A stretch of DNA of 64,000 bases from contig NZ_KB904636.1 in assembly GCF_000380165.1 (NCBI RefSeq), forward strand, positions 1-64,000, in the 5' to 3' direction. The stretch's first letter is position 1. Every line of letters starts with the position of its first letter. Under the pieces are notes generated by a model. It worked only from the letters and a program-made list of their open reading frames with translations, did no database searches and was not told where the DNA came from. Both the position numbers and the translations under genes were made by a program. The DNA comes from Wenjunlia vitaminophila DSM 41686 (GTDB lineage Bacteria > Actinomycetota > Actinomycetes > Streptomycetales > Streptomycetaceae). Of the stretch, positions 9,730-19,091 are shown piece by piece.

Positions 9730-10506
9730 TTGACCGGCCCAGAAAAGACCACCGCGCCCGCGTCCGCGCCCGAGGGCACAGAGCGTGGTTACCGTCCCGG
9801 GTACGAGGTCGCGGCGGAGCGCATCCTCGAGTACGTCATCCAGGCGGGCCTTCAGCCCGGCGCCCGGCTCCCCACCGAAAAAGACCTCGCAGACGAGGTA
9901 CAGATGAGCCGGACCGTCGTCCGGGAAGCGGTGAAAATCCTCTCCGCCCTGGGGCGACTGTCCGTACACAAGGGCCGCGGCATCTACGTGGCCGAACCCG
10001 ACCAGTCCTCCTGGCAACAGTCACTCGCCAACTTCCTCCCCGCAGACCTGCGCCAAGTGGACGAACTCTTCGAGTTCCGCCGCCACCTGGAAACCACCAC
10101 CGCCCACCTGGCCGCACAACGAGCCACCCCCGCACAGGTCAAAGCAGTACGCGAAGCCGCACAACAGTCCGCCCAAGCCGCACAACAAGACAACATCGAC
10201 GCCTTCACCCGCGCCGACGAAGCCTTCCACACCGGCATCGCCACCGCCGCCGGAAACATGTTCTTCGCCGCCACCGTCGACGCCATGCGACGCCTCCAAC
10301 GCCAGGTCACCACCATAGGACTAGCCGGCATCGCAGGCGGATCCCTCCACGTCGCAGCCACCCAACACCAAGCCATCGCCGAAGCCATCGCCACCGGAGA
10401 AACCAACCGCGCCCAAACCCTGATGGCCGAACACATCGACCTGACCGCCCAGCAATTCCAACAAGAGATCTGGCGCCGCGTCACACCCGACAACACCCAC
10501 CCCTAA
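9730..10506 (+). CDS. FadR-subfamily GntR transcriptional regulator
   Basis: About 258 residues. The winged helix at about 20-85 has the FadR-type pattern LPTEKDLADEVQMSRTVVREAVKIL, with a wing GRGIYVAEP. An all-helical FCD effector domain (about 100-245) follows, with the DELFEFRRHLE and FHTGIATAAGN segments typical of the family. The TTG at 9730 is preferred because AAGGGGGAA sits six bases upstream; longer frames to 9493 have no coding look. It sits between the GH35 gene and the ABC transporter operon and is flanked by related AT-rich palindromes. It is therefore the likely sugar-responsive regulator of the locus, and repression relieved by an imported sugar acid or oligosaccharide is the usual mode for this family. 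Confidence 0.85.
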   Translation: MTGPEKTTAPASAPEGTERGYRPGYEVAAERILEYVIQAGLQPGARLPTEKDLADEVQMSRTVVREAVKILSALGRLSVHKGRGIYVAEPDQSSWQQSLANFLPADLRQVDELFEFRRHLETTTAHLAAQRATPAQVKAVREAAQQSAQAAQQDNIDAFTRADEAFHTGIATAAGNMFFAATVDAMRRLQRQVTTIGLAGIAGGSLHVAATQHQAIAEAIATGETNRAQTLMAEHIDLTAQQFQQEIWRRVTPDNTHP

Positions 10507-11045
10507 ACCCAAGTCCCCGGGAAGCGCGGGGCCAAAGGACGCGCCGCAGCTCCGCATGGCGGATCGATGCGGGCGTGCAGCTAGCCGCATTTTGACATGC
10601 TCGCGCCATGTCGCTCCTCTCCGGGGGTACGCGCTTGGCCACCGCGTTCACCACAGCCCAACCCCACGGACTCATCGCCGTCCCGCCTGACCGAGGCGAT
10701 CCACCAGCGGCCACCCAACGTCTTTCGGGTAGGCGACTGCTGTTCGTGTGCCACGTCGAGCTCTTCCACGGACGGGGACAGGGCTGCTTCCACCGGCGGG
10801 TCCGCGAGCGCGACCAGGGTCGAACGGTCGGAGCGCTCGACGAGTTCCACGGGGAGGCGGCGGCGCAGGCGGCCGGAGCCTGCAGCGGAGCACCCACGGA
10901 ACTCTGGAGCACCTTCTGGCGGTGTGGACACCCGCCCGAGCATGAGGATCCTCCCCCTCGGCGCCCCTACGAAGGGGCGGACTGGCTGACTACAGAGACC
11001 GCGCTGGAGGCAATGTTCCACATCTATTGCCCTCAAGCCCCTCAG
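10507..11045. other. Intergenic stretch without recognisable gene
   Basis: No RNA gene or protein family recognised. Overlapping frames are open on both strands, as usual at this G+C content, but none has a convincing start, ribosome binding site or domain. Confidence 0.4.
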
Positions 11046-11058
11046 TGAATCTGATCTA
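11046..11058. promoter_or_regulatory. Candidate GntR operator, site D
   Basis: TGAATCTGATCTA matches site A (read on the minus strand) at 11 of 13 positions, including the run ATCTGATCTA. It ends 5 bp before a consensus-like -35 element, a position suited to control of the transporter operon. Confidence 0.55.
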
Positions 11059-11063
11059 TAGCC

Positions 11064-11092
11064 TTGACGTCTCCAGGGCCACACAAGATACT
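11064..11092 (+). promoter_or_regulatory. Likely promoter of the ABC transporter operon
   Basis: TTGACG (11064-11069) and GATACT (11087-11092) are 17 bp apart, a good housekeeping-sigma-factor pattern, about 160 bp upstream of the binding-protein start. Candidate operator D lies immediately upstream. Confidence 0.5.
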
Positions 11093-11252
11093 GAGCCTCA
11101 CCGTGACACGGGCGCTGAGTTGCTGAATATTGCTACGCCCGCAGGAGCACAGCCTCGTCACGTGACCTTCGAACCGAAGCCCGGCCGCGCAGTCTAGGCC
11201 ACTGGAGAGTCGGATTCATCGACGGAGATCCGCAACAGGAAGGCATACTTGG

Positions 11253-12635
11253 ATGCTAGCTAAGTTGGCCATGTGGTCTGGCCGGACATGCGACGGGGTG
11301 AGGGAGCGGCGTCCGCTTCGGCGGCAGCCATCAGTTACGGGCAAGAAGCCGTTCAGGCTGCGGGCCCTGATCGGAAGCCTGACCGCGGCCACCCTGGTAC
11401 TACCGTTGGCCGCCTGCGGGGGGAGCGGCGACGACAAGTCCGCCGATGGCACTGTCCACTTGGAGTTCTGGGGCTGGGCCCCCGGATACGACAAATCGGT
11501 TGATTTGTTCAATTCTACTCACAAGGACATCCAAGTCACCTTCAAGACGTTGCCCTCCGGTAGCCAGGGTGGGTACGACAAGATGCTCTCGGCGGTGAAG
11601 GCAGGCAATGCCCCCTGCCTGGCGCAGGTCGGCTTCGAGTCCGTGCCCACTCTCCTGATCGAGGGTGCCCTGGAGGACGTCACCGAGGCGGCCGCCGGCG
11701 CAAAGGACAAGTTCGTCCCGTGGACGTGGAACCAGGTCACCGTCGCCGGCAAGACCTATGGCATCCCGGTCGACACGGGCCCCATGGCGATGTACTACCG
11801 CAAGGACGTCTTTGACAAGTACGGCATCGCGGTACCGACGACCTGGGACGAGTACGCCGAGGCGGCCGAAAAGCTGCACAAGGCCGACCCGGATACGTAC
11901 ATCGTGAACCTGCGGGCGATCACGCTGTCCGGACTGGCCTGGCAGAAGGGTGCCAAGTGGTTCAGCACCGAAGGCGATACGTGGCGGGTCGCCGTCAATG
12001 ATCCCCAGACCCAGCAACTGGCGGACTACTGGCAAGGCCTAGTGGACAAGAAGCTGGTCGCCACGGATCAGGGCTACAGCCCCCAGTGGTGGAGCAAGCT
12101 GCAGTCCGGCAAGGTGGCCACGGCGATCGGGGCGGTGTGGCTGAACCCGCTGATAACACAGAACGCTCCCAAGGCCGAGGGCAAGTTCGCCGTCGCCCCG
12201 ATGCCGCAGTGGACGAAGGGTGAGAAGAAGTTCGGCAACGACGGTGGCGGCAGCACGGCCGTGCTCAAGGGCTGCCAGTACAAGGACGAAGCGGTCGAAT
12301 TCGCCACCTGGATGAGTACCAACCCCGACAGCCTGAAGAACCTGATCACCAAGACCGGCATCTACCCGGCCGCCACCGCCGGACTCCAACTGCCCGAGGT
12401 GAGCGCAGGGGTGGAGTACTACGGCGGCCAGAACATCTACGAGGTGTTCGCCGAGGCCGCCCAGAACACCGACGTGAACTGGCAGTGGGGTCCCACGCAA
12501 TCACAGTTCGGCACCGACCTGGACGAGGCGACCAGCAAGGCGTACGCCGGTAGTGGCACACTGCCCGACGCATTCGACAGCGTGCAGGAGAAGACGCTCG
12601 CGGCGATCAAGTCGAAGGGCCTGAAGACGGGATGA
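11253..12635 (+). CDS. CUT1 ABC transporter sugar-binding lipoprotein
   Basis: A 460-residue extracellular solute-binding protein of the carbohydrate uptake family 1. A lipoprotein signal ends with LPLAAC-GGSG, so the Cys would be lipidated and the protein held on the outer face of the membrane. The mature part starts VHLEFWGWAPGYDKSVDLFN and shows the usual two-lobe pattern, with GIPVDTGPMAMYYRKDVF in the first lobe. ATG 11253 has AGGAAGG nine bases upstream but gives an unusually long, Arg-rich region before the signal core. An internal GTG near 11297 is the alternative. The stop overlaps the start of the first permease (ATGA), so the genes are one operon. Substrate is not readable from sequence; context suggests a fucose- or galactose-containing oligosaccharide. 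Confidence 0.87.
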   Translation: MLAKLAMWSGRTCDGVRERRPLRRQPSVTGKKPFRLRALIGSLTAATLVLPLAACGGSGDDKSADGTVHLEFWGWAPGYDKSVDLFNSTHKDIQVTFKTLPSGSQGGYDKMLSAVKAGNAPCLAQVGFESVPTLLIEGALEDVTEAAAGAKDKFVPWTWNQVTVAGKTYGIPVDTGPMAMYYRKDVFDKYGIAVPTTWDEYAEAAEKLHKADPDTYIVNLRAITLSGLAWQKGAKWFSTEGDTWRVAVNDPQTQQLADYWQGLVDKKLVATDQGYSPQWWSKLQSGKVATAIGAVWLNPLITQNAPKAEGKFAVAPMPQWTKGEKKFGNDGGGSTAVLKGCQYKDEAVEFATWMSTNPDSLKNLITKTGIYPAATAGLQLPEVSAGVEYYGGQNIYEVFAEAAQNTDVNWQWGPTQSQFGTDLDEATSKAYAGSGTLPDAFDSVQEKTLAAIKSKGLKTG

Positions 12636-13648
12636 CCCGCGACGTCGATTCCCTTCCGGGGCCGGTCGTGCACCCTCCAACGCAATCAGAGGGTCACGGC
12701 CGGCCCCGGCTACCCACCGCCCCGGGGCGGAAGCGGCGGCCGGCCGGCAGCCGGACCCGCAACATGCTCGAGAGCCGACGCAACCGGGCCGCCGGTGTGC
12801 TGCTCGCACCGTTCGCCGTGCTGTTCCTGGCTGTGTTCGTAGTCCCGATCGGATACGCCGTGTACCAGAGCCTGTTCCGGGTGCAGCGCTCCGGACTCGG
12901 GCTCGAACCACCTAAGACCGTGTTCGCCGGCCTGGACAACTACACGCGGGTGCTCGCCGACGACTCTTTCCTCACAGGCGTGGGCAGAGTTCTGGCGTTC
13001 GGCGTGGTCCAGGTGCCGATCATGCTGGGGCTGGCCCTGCTGCTGGCCCTGCTGCTGGATTCCAGAGTGGCACGCCTCAAGCGCTTCTTCCGCCTGGCGT
13101 ACTTCCTGCCGTTCGCGATACCCGGTGTGATCGCGGCGATTCTGTGGGCCTTCCTGTACGTGCCCGGCATCAGCCCGCTGAATGATCTCGGCAAGAGCGT
13201 GGGCGCCGACGTCGACTTCCTCTCCGCCGACATGATCCTCTTCTCGATCGGCAACATCGTCACCTGGTCCTGGACCGGCTACAACATGCTGATCCTCTAC
13301 ACCTCGCTGCAGTCCGTCCCTCAGGAGCTGTACGAGGCGGCCGAGCTGGACGGGTGCTCCGGCTTTCAGATCGCCTGGCACATCAAGGTGCCTCTGGTAC
13401 GCCCGGCACTCACCCTGACCGGCGTCTTCTCCATCATCGGCACGCTACAGCTGTTCGGCGAACCGATGGTGCTACGCCCCATGACGTCCGCGATCAGCAC
13501 CGACTACACCCCGGTGATGCTCTCCTACCAGGCGGCCTTCGGCCTCAACGACTACAACTTCGCCGCCGCTGTCGCGGTGGTCCTCGCCCTCGCGACGTTC
13601 ACCCTGTCCTACGGTTTCCTGCGCCTGAGCACACGAGGATCACGATGA
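12632..13648 (+). CDS. CUT1 ABC transporter permease, MalF/UgpA type
   Basis: A 338-residue inner-membrane permease. A positively charged N-terminus (about 1-45) is followed by six predicted helices. The EAA loop that contacts the ATPase reads ELYEAAELDGCSGFQIAWHI near residue 240. It overlaps the binding-protein gene by ATGA and in turn overlaps the next permease by ATGA, so the three genes are translationally coupled. No ATPase is encoded nearby, as is usual in Streptomyces, where a shared MsiK-type ATPase serves CUT1 systems (established for the genus, inferred here). Confidence 0.88.
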   Translation: MTRDVDSLPGPVVHPPTQSEGHGRPRLPTAPGRKRRPAGSRTRNMLESRRNRAAGVLLAPFAVLFLAVFVVPIGYAVYQSLFRVQRSGLGLEPPKTVFAGLDNYTRVLADDSFLTGVGRVLAFGVVQVPIMLGLALLLALLLDSRVARLKRFFRLAYFLPFAIPGVIAAILWAFLYVPGISPLNDLGKSVGADVDFLSADMILFSIGNIVTWSWTGYNMLILYTSLQSVPQELYEAAELDGCSGFQIAWHIKVPLVRPALTLTGVFSIIGTLQLFGEPMVLRPMTSAISTDYTPVMLSYQAAFGLNDYNFAAAVAVVLALATFTLSYGFLRLSTRGSR

Positions 13649-14553
13649 GCAAGCAGTCCACAGCCCCTCACCGCCGGTCCGGCCCGGGGCGTCCGGCGCT
13701 GCCCGCCCGTCGCCGTGGCTCACCAGCCGCCCAACTGAGCACCACCGTCCTGCTGCTCGCGGTCGCGGGCTACTTCCTGATGCCGATCTGGTGGCTGTTG
13801 GTCTCGTCGACGAAATCCAGCGGTGATCTGTTCGGCACCAACGGCTTCTGGTTCGGCTCGAGCATCCGCATTGGCGATAACCTGTCCAAGGTCTTCCACC
13901 ACAGCGACGGCGCCTTCACCGGCTGGCTCCTCAACAGTCTGCTGTACTGCGGTGCCGGGGCCCTGGTGGCCACACTCACCGCCGGGATGGCCGGGTACGC
14001 CTTGGCCAAGTACCCCTTCAAAGGTCGAGAAGGCGTTTTCGCGCTGATCCTTGGCGCGGTGCTGATCCCACCGCCGCTGCTCGCCCTTCCGCTGTACCTG
14101 CTCGCCTCAGCAACCGGCATCGCCAACACGTACTGGGCGGTGCTGATTCCGAGCGCCGTAACGCCCTTCGGGGTCTACCTCGCCCGCGTGTACGCTGCGG
14201 CCTCCGTACCCGACGAGCTGACCGACGCCGCCCGGGTTGACGGTGCGGGCGAACTTCGGATCTTCTTCACCATCGGGCTGCGGTTGATGTCTCCCGCTCT
14301 GGTCACCATCTACCTCTTCCAGTTCGTTGGGATCTGGAACAACTTCTTCCTGCCGCTGATGATGCTCGCGGACGACAAACTCTGGCCGCTCACCCTGGGG
14401 CTCTACTACTGGAACAGCCAGCTTCGATCCCAACCCTGGTACGACATCGTGGTCACGGGCTCGCTGATTTCGGTAGTTCCCCTCGTGATCGCATTCCTCA
14501 CCCTGCAGCGGTTCTGGCGCTCAGGACTGTCCGCCGGAAGCCTCAAGACCTGA
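13645..14553 (+). CDS. CUT1 ABC transporter permease, MalG/UgpE type
   Basis: A 302-residue second permease subunit. ATG 13645 overlaps the previous stop and follows ACGAGGAT. The EAA loop reads DELTDAARVDGAGELRIFFT near residue 195, and IWNNFFLPLMML is characteristic of MalG-type subunits. It should pair with the 12632 permease to form the membrane channel. The gene ends about 236 bp before the second GH29-like gene on the same strand; I saw no terminator hairpin between them, so readthrough is possible. Confidence 0.88.
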   Translation: MSKQSTAPHRRSGPGRPALPARRRGSPAAQLSTTVLLLAVAGYFLMPIWWLLVSSTKSSGDLFGTNGFWFGSSIRIGDNLSKVFHHSDGAFTGWLLNSLLYCGAGALVATLTAGMAGYALAKYPFKGREGVFALILGAVLIPPPLLALPLYLLASATGIANTYWAVLIPSAVTPFGVYLARVYAAASVPDELTDAARVDGAGELRIFFTIGLRLMSPALVTIYLFQFVGIWNNFFLPLMMLADDKLWPLTLGLYYWNSQLRSQPWYDIVVTGSLISVVPLVIAFLTLQRFWRSGLSAGSLKT

Positions 14554-14789
14554 CGCCGCGCGCAGGACCTCCGGCGATGGGCGTCGGTGACCCGCGCTTG
14601 GCCATGGTTCGTGCTCGCCGCGGGGGCGGGCGCGCTGGTGACCTCCGAGGCTGCGTCCAGCACTGGGACGGCGGAACTGCGGTACGTCCCGGGCACGGTG
14701 AAAGCGGTCGGGATGCGTCGAGCTCCTGCACGCTGACGGTAACGCCTGCAATCCGGAATAGCGGAGCATCGCATAGAAAGGTCCTCGAA

Positions 14790-17700
14790 ATGACCAAGCG
14801 ATATCGTAGTACTGCATTTCTCCTAGGGCTGATGATAATCGCATCATTCCTTTTCAGCGTACCCACAGCCAAGCAGGCAGACGCGCAGCAGGTCACGGGG
14901 AACGCTCCGTTCATCAACTCGTGGCTCGTGTCGGGGCCGTTTGAGGCGCCGGTCGTCGACAAGCAGTATGAGTGCGAAGCCGGAACGCTGCCGGTCGACG
15001 GGAAGACGAAGATCACTCCGAAGACCGGTGAATCGCTGGCCTTCGGCGACGAAAGCAGGAAGTGGGAGTACTTCGACGACCGTATCTACAACCGGAACTA
15101 CGACGACTACCAGGATCTCTACGGGTACTACGCCGTCAAGAAGGGCGTCGACACCAGGAACAAGTACGTGTACGCGCACACGTACGTCTACAGCCCAGTC
15201 GAGCAGCAGGCATATTTCAACGTCGGGGCGAGTGGTTCGTACCGGCTGTATGTGAACGACAGGTGTCTGACGGGCCCAAGCACTCCGGTGGAAGTGCAGA
15301 AGGACCTGACGAAGCAGGCAGTCCAGCTACAGGCGGGCTGGAACAGGCTGATGATTCAGATCAAGCACACCTACACGGAGGACGTGAATTCAAACGGTGT
15401 GCCGATTGCCAAGGACCAGAACGTTGCCTATCTCGGGTTCTACGGCCGGGTGGCGGATCGGTCCGGCAACAAGATCAATGGTCTGGTGAACTCCGTGACA
15501 GGGCCGTCGGGAAACCTGCAGATCGTGACGCAGGGTCTCTCGACTGACGATGCGATCGAGACGCCGCTCCCAAAGGGCGACATGCCGGTCGGCTACAAGG
15601 AGTGGCCGTACGTCTGGAACAAGTCGGTGACCAACAACAAGTACGGCGTCGCTGCTTCGACTTTCCAGTTCATGGCTGCTGGTGGGGCGCCGGGCTATAC
15701 GTGGAAGATCGTCGATGGGGCATTGCCCGATGGTCTGGAGCTGAATCCTGACGGGTCAATCGCGGACGGGCTGGTCGACGGGAAAGTCGCTCTGAACAGC
15801 ACCAAGGGAGTCGTCAGCATCAACGCCAAACCAGGCGACTACCCCTTCACTGTCCAGGTGGCTGACAAGGAAGGGACCACTGCTTCGAAAGACTTCACCA
15901 TCACGGTGAAGGAACGTCCCAACAAGTGGTTCGAAGAAGGCAGGGTCGGCGCATTGACCCATGCCACCCCGACCTACAACTACTACGTGGACCCGAACTA
16001 CTCCGTTGATCGATGGGCAGCGAGAGCAAAAAGTCAAGGGCACTCGCTGGTGTCAGTCGAAGCGCTGCAGCAGAACTACAACTGGCCGTCCAAGTTCGCA
16101 GATCCGAAGCATATCAGAGCGGAATACGTCCCCAAGGATGAGAATGGCAAGGTAGTAGACGGGCTGAAGCCGTTCGAGGAAGCGGTGAAACGTCACGGCA
16201 TGAAGTTCGGCTTGTACTACGCAACCGAGGGTGGCGGCTTGCAGCACTACTCCACTGACGTGTTTATGCAGAATGTGGAGGACCTTATTCTCCGTTACGC
16301 TCCGGAGTACCTGTACTTCGACGGTCCACAGGCAATGCCAAATGCAAACTACGACGTGATGTACAGCGTGGTACGCGATTACAGCGATGGCATCATCGTG
16401 AACTCAAACGCGTGGGGGGTGGAGTACGGCGATCCGGACCTGAGAACCGACGAGGCATCTGGTATCTATTCCAATACGGGGCCGAATCATCTTCTGAAGC
16501 GGACGTCCATGGAACCGTGGAAGATGATCCACACGAAGAACATGATGTCGCCTTACTACGGTAAGCGCGACGACTTCAGGCAGGTCTCGAAGGAGATGCT
16601 GAGTAATGCCGGTCGGGGCAATGTCGACAACAACGATCAGTCGGTTCTCGACAGTCGGGGACCGAACTGGGACTCTCCTCAAGAGATCGCCACGAGGTAC
16701 CCGAAGGCAGTCCAGGAGTTCATCGACGTAAGAGAGAACCTCGCTGACTGGTTCGAGGGAAAGCGCGGGGCGGAGAGGCACGAGTCCACGACGGGCACGA
16801 CGCCGTACTTCCTGGCGGGCTACGGCTACGAGGACGATGGACGTGGAAATTATGAAAAGTTCGCTCACCCGAACAGCGCGACTGGTCCGCAATGGGGATA
16901 CGCAACCGCCAGGGACAACAACATCTACCTTCACATCATGAAGGGGCCGGACGGCAAGAAGGGCTTCGACGCGCTTATCAACAACTCCTTGACCATCCGT
17001 CCGGTCAACGATCGTGTGACGTCCGTGAGATGGTTGAACAGCGACGTCCCGGTCACGTCGTTCAGCCAGAAGGGCGACAGTCTGACCATCAGCCTGGCCG
17101 ACGTCCAGGAAGATCCGATCGACACGATCATCAAGATCGTGACCGACAGTCCTGAGCGCAAGTACAAGTTGACCAACGTCGATGTGACCGGTGAGCAGCT
17201 GGCGCAGGGGGCGTTGAAGGTCAAGGCCGAGGGCTACATGACGTACCCCGCGCTGAAAGCCAAGCTTTCAGGCGTGACCTACAGCAGCGCGAATCCTGGG
17301 GTAGCGGCGGTCAAGCCTAGTGGAATCGTGCATCCTGTGTCGGACGGGACAACGAGCATCACAGTACGAGGCACTCATGAGGGCGTGACCAAGCAAGGCA
17401 CGTTGAAGGTGAAGGTCAGAGACGGCCTCGTCTATGTCCCCGACATGATCGGCGCATCGTTGCTGGTGGAAGGCAAGGAGGCCTACGGTGAGTTCGGCCT
17501 GAACGACGGGCTCAAGTACGAGATCGAAGGCAGGTCGGCCACGGGTGGTCCCATCGGTTTGGATGCGGCACAGATCAAATGGCATGGCGGCATCGTCGAT
17601 CTGGCTGGCGGTGATAAATACGAGCCGGTTGCCATCAAGGAAGTAGACACGTTCGCGTTCGAGAAGAACAAGGTCATCACCCCGCAGGTCGACGCGCCCA

Positions 17701-19037
17701 GGAGGGGAGTCATCTGGGCAGACGTGACACTGGACGGTAAGACCTTCACCACGAACAGGGTCTTCCTGGACCTGTTGCCGTACCGCAACCTCGCGAGAGG
17801 CGCCGAAATCACTGCCAGCCAGCAGCAGGATGTGGTGTCGAACCTCACCGACGGTGACCTTATCGACGCCGAACACCACGATCAGTCAAAGTGGTCGGTG
17901 CCAGGAAGCGAGAAGACCTGGATTCAGTTCAAGCTTCCAGTAAAGTCCGAGATCTCGAACATCGACATCAACTTCAACACGCTGGAACAGCGGTACATCA
18001 ACACGCCCAGGACAATCAAGATCCAAACCAGTGACGACGGCGTGGCCTGGAATGACGCCGGCACCGTCAACGGCCCCACCGGCAGTGCCTATTTCGGGTT
18101 CTACGACCAGTACCCGCTCAGCGCACAGGCCCAGTACGTGAAGCTGGTGTTCGACGGCGGCTCCAACGGGGCAGTGATCGACCTGCTCGAGGTGGCCATC
18201 AACGGGGGTCGCCTGCGGCCGAAGACCGCCCTGACGGTGAGCCCGAGTGAAGCTGACGCGCAACCGGGCCGAGCCATCGACCTGAGCGGCACTTTCACCA
18301 TGGCGGACAACGGGTGGGCGCCCGCGAACACGCCGATCACCGATGTGGAGCTCAGCGTGATGCCGCCCTCCGGGTGGCAGGTCGACGGTGCGACGGTGTC
18401 GAAGCCGTCCATGCAGGTCGGATCGTCCCTCGAGGGCCGGTGGGCGATCACGCCACCGGAGAAGTTTGACCCGGGGTACGTCGACGTGCCACTCGTAGCC
18501 ACCTACCATTTCCAGTTCCCTGATGATGCGGTGGACCACCTGGTGCGTCTGGAACGGTCAGTGAGGGTGTTCCTTCCGCCTACCACCCCCACCCCGAGCG
18601 GAACCGCACATGTCAGCGACCTGCCGTTCATGAGCGCATCCAACGGGTGGGGCCCGGTCGAGCGTGACAAGTCCAACGGTGAGGCCGGCGCCGGCGATGG
18701 CGCAACCCTGACCCTCAGCGGGAAGACGTACGCCAAGGGCCTTGGGACGCATTCAAAGAGCGAGGTCACAGTCTGGCTCGGCCGTACTTGTCGCACCTTC
18801 CATGCTGAGGTTGGTGTCGATGACGAGGTGGCCCAGAGAGGATCGGTGGCGTTTCAGGTCCTCGGCGACGGCCGAGAAATCATCAACACCCCTGTCGTCC
18901 GCGGCCCCGACAACGCCCGCCCCGTCGATGCCGACGTAGCGGGGGTCAGGATACTGACGCTGCGGGTCACCGACGGCGGTGACGGAAACGGCTCCGACCA
19001 CGCCGACTGGGCTGACGCCCGGGTGATCTGCGACTGA
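14790..19037 (+). CDS. Secreted multidomain GH29-type alpha-L-fucosidase-like protein with NPCBM tail
   Basis: A 1415-residue exported protein. ATG 14790 follows AAAGG and begins a signal peptide (MTKRYRS, hydrophobic core, cleavage near ADA-Q33). Earlier in-frame starts lack a signal. The order is an N-terminal jelly-roll domain (about 35-230), an Ig-like insert (about 290-375), a GH29-like barrel from about 379, Ig-like linkers, an F5/8 type C-like module (about 1010-1140), a NEW3-like alpha-galactosidase-associated domain and a C-terminal NPCBM domain (about 1270-1415, WGPVERDKSNGE and KGLGTHSKSEV). YLYFDGPQ gives Asp511 as candidate nucleophile. It is paralogous to the 1093-5934 product over the N-terminal domain and barrel but has different carbohydrate-binding modules, so the two may attack different parts of one glycan. 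Confidence 0.8.
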   Translation: MTKRYRSTAFLLGLMIIASFLFSVPTAKQADAQQVTGNAPFINSWLVSGPFEAPVVDKQYECEAGTLPVDGKTKITPKTGESLAFGDESRKWEYFDDRIYNRNYDDYQDLYGYYAVKKGVDTRNKYVYAHTYVYSPVEQQAYFNVGASGSYRLYVNDRCLTGPSTPVEVQKDLTKQAVQLQAGWNRLMIQIKHTYTEDVNSNGVPIAKDQNVAYLGFYGRVADRSGNKINGLVNSVTGPSGNLQIVTQGLSTDDAIETPLPKGDMPVGYKEWPYVWNKSVTNNKYGVAASTFQFMAAGGAPGYTWKIVDGALPDGLELNPDGSIADGLVDGKVALNSTKGVVSINAKPGDYPFTVQVADKEGTTASKDFTITVKERPNKWFEEGRVGALTHATPTYNYYVDPNYSVDRWAARAKSQGHSLVSVEALQQNYNWPSKFADPKHIRAEYVPKDENGKVVDGLKPFEEAVKRHGMKFGLYYATEGGGLQHYSTDVFMQNVEDLILRYAPEYLYFDGPQAMPNANYDVMYSVVRDYSDGIIVNSNAWGVEYGDPDLRTDEASGIYSNTGPNHLLKRTSMEPWKMIHTKNMMSPYYGKRDDFRQVSKEMLSNAGRGNVDNNDQSVLDSRGPNWDSPQEIATRYPKAVQEFIDVRENLADWFEGKRGAERHESTTGTTPYFLAGYGYEDDGRGNYEKFAHPNSATGPQWGYATARDNNIYLHIMKGPDGKKGFDALINNSLTIRPVNDRVTSVRWLNSDVPVTSFSQKGDSLTISLADVQEDPIDTIIKIVTDSPERKYKLTNVDVTGEQLAQGALKVKAEGYMTYPALKAKLSGVTYSSANPGVAAVKPSGIVHPVSDGTTSITVRGTHEGVTKQGTLKVKVRDGLVYVPDMIGASLLVEGKEAYGEFGLNDGLKYEIEGRSATGGPIGLDAAQIKWHGGIVDLAGGDKYEPVAIKEVDTFAFEKNKVITPQVDAPRRGVIWADVTLDGKTFTTNRVFLDLLPYRNLARGAEITASQQQDVVSNLTDGDLIDAEHHDQSKWSVPGSEKTWIQFKLPVKSEISNIDINFNTLEQRYINTPRTIKIQTSDDGVAWNDAGTVNGPTGSAYFGFYDQYPLSAQAQYVKLVFDGGSNGAVIDLLEVAINGGRLRPKTALTVSPSEADAQPGRAIDLSGTFTMADNGWAPANTPITDVELSVMPPSGWQVDGATVSKPSMQVGSSLEGRWAITPPEKFDPGYVDVPLVATYHFQFPDDAVDHLVRLERSVRVFLPPTTPTPSGTAHVSDLPFMSASNGWGPVERDKSNGEAGAGDGATLTLSGKTYAKGLGTHSKSEVTVWLGRTCRTFHAEVGVDDEVAQRGSVAFQVLGDGREIINTPVVRGPDNARPVDADVAGVRILTLRVTDGGDGNGSDHADWADARVICD

Positions 19038-19057
19038 GCCACCCGCCGGCCACATGC

Positions 19058-19091
19058 GCGTGTTGCCTCCCCCTCCGGGGAGGCAACACGC
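19058..19091 (+). terminator. Hairpin terminator after GH29-like gene
   Basis: A perfect 15-bp stem (GCGTGTTGCCTCCCC at 19058-19072 with 19077-19091) and a 4-nt loop begin 20 bp after the stop. There is no T-run, as is common for actinomycete terminators. Confidence 0.75.

Noticed and set aside
10581-11084. A possible 167-residue minus-strand gene in the gap after gntR
   Set aside because: No start signal, no family and several competing frames; not enough to call a gene.
12710-13381. A minus-strand frame antisense to the first permease
   Set aside because: His/Gln-rich low-complexity product opposite a well-supported membrane protein.
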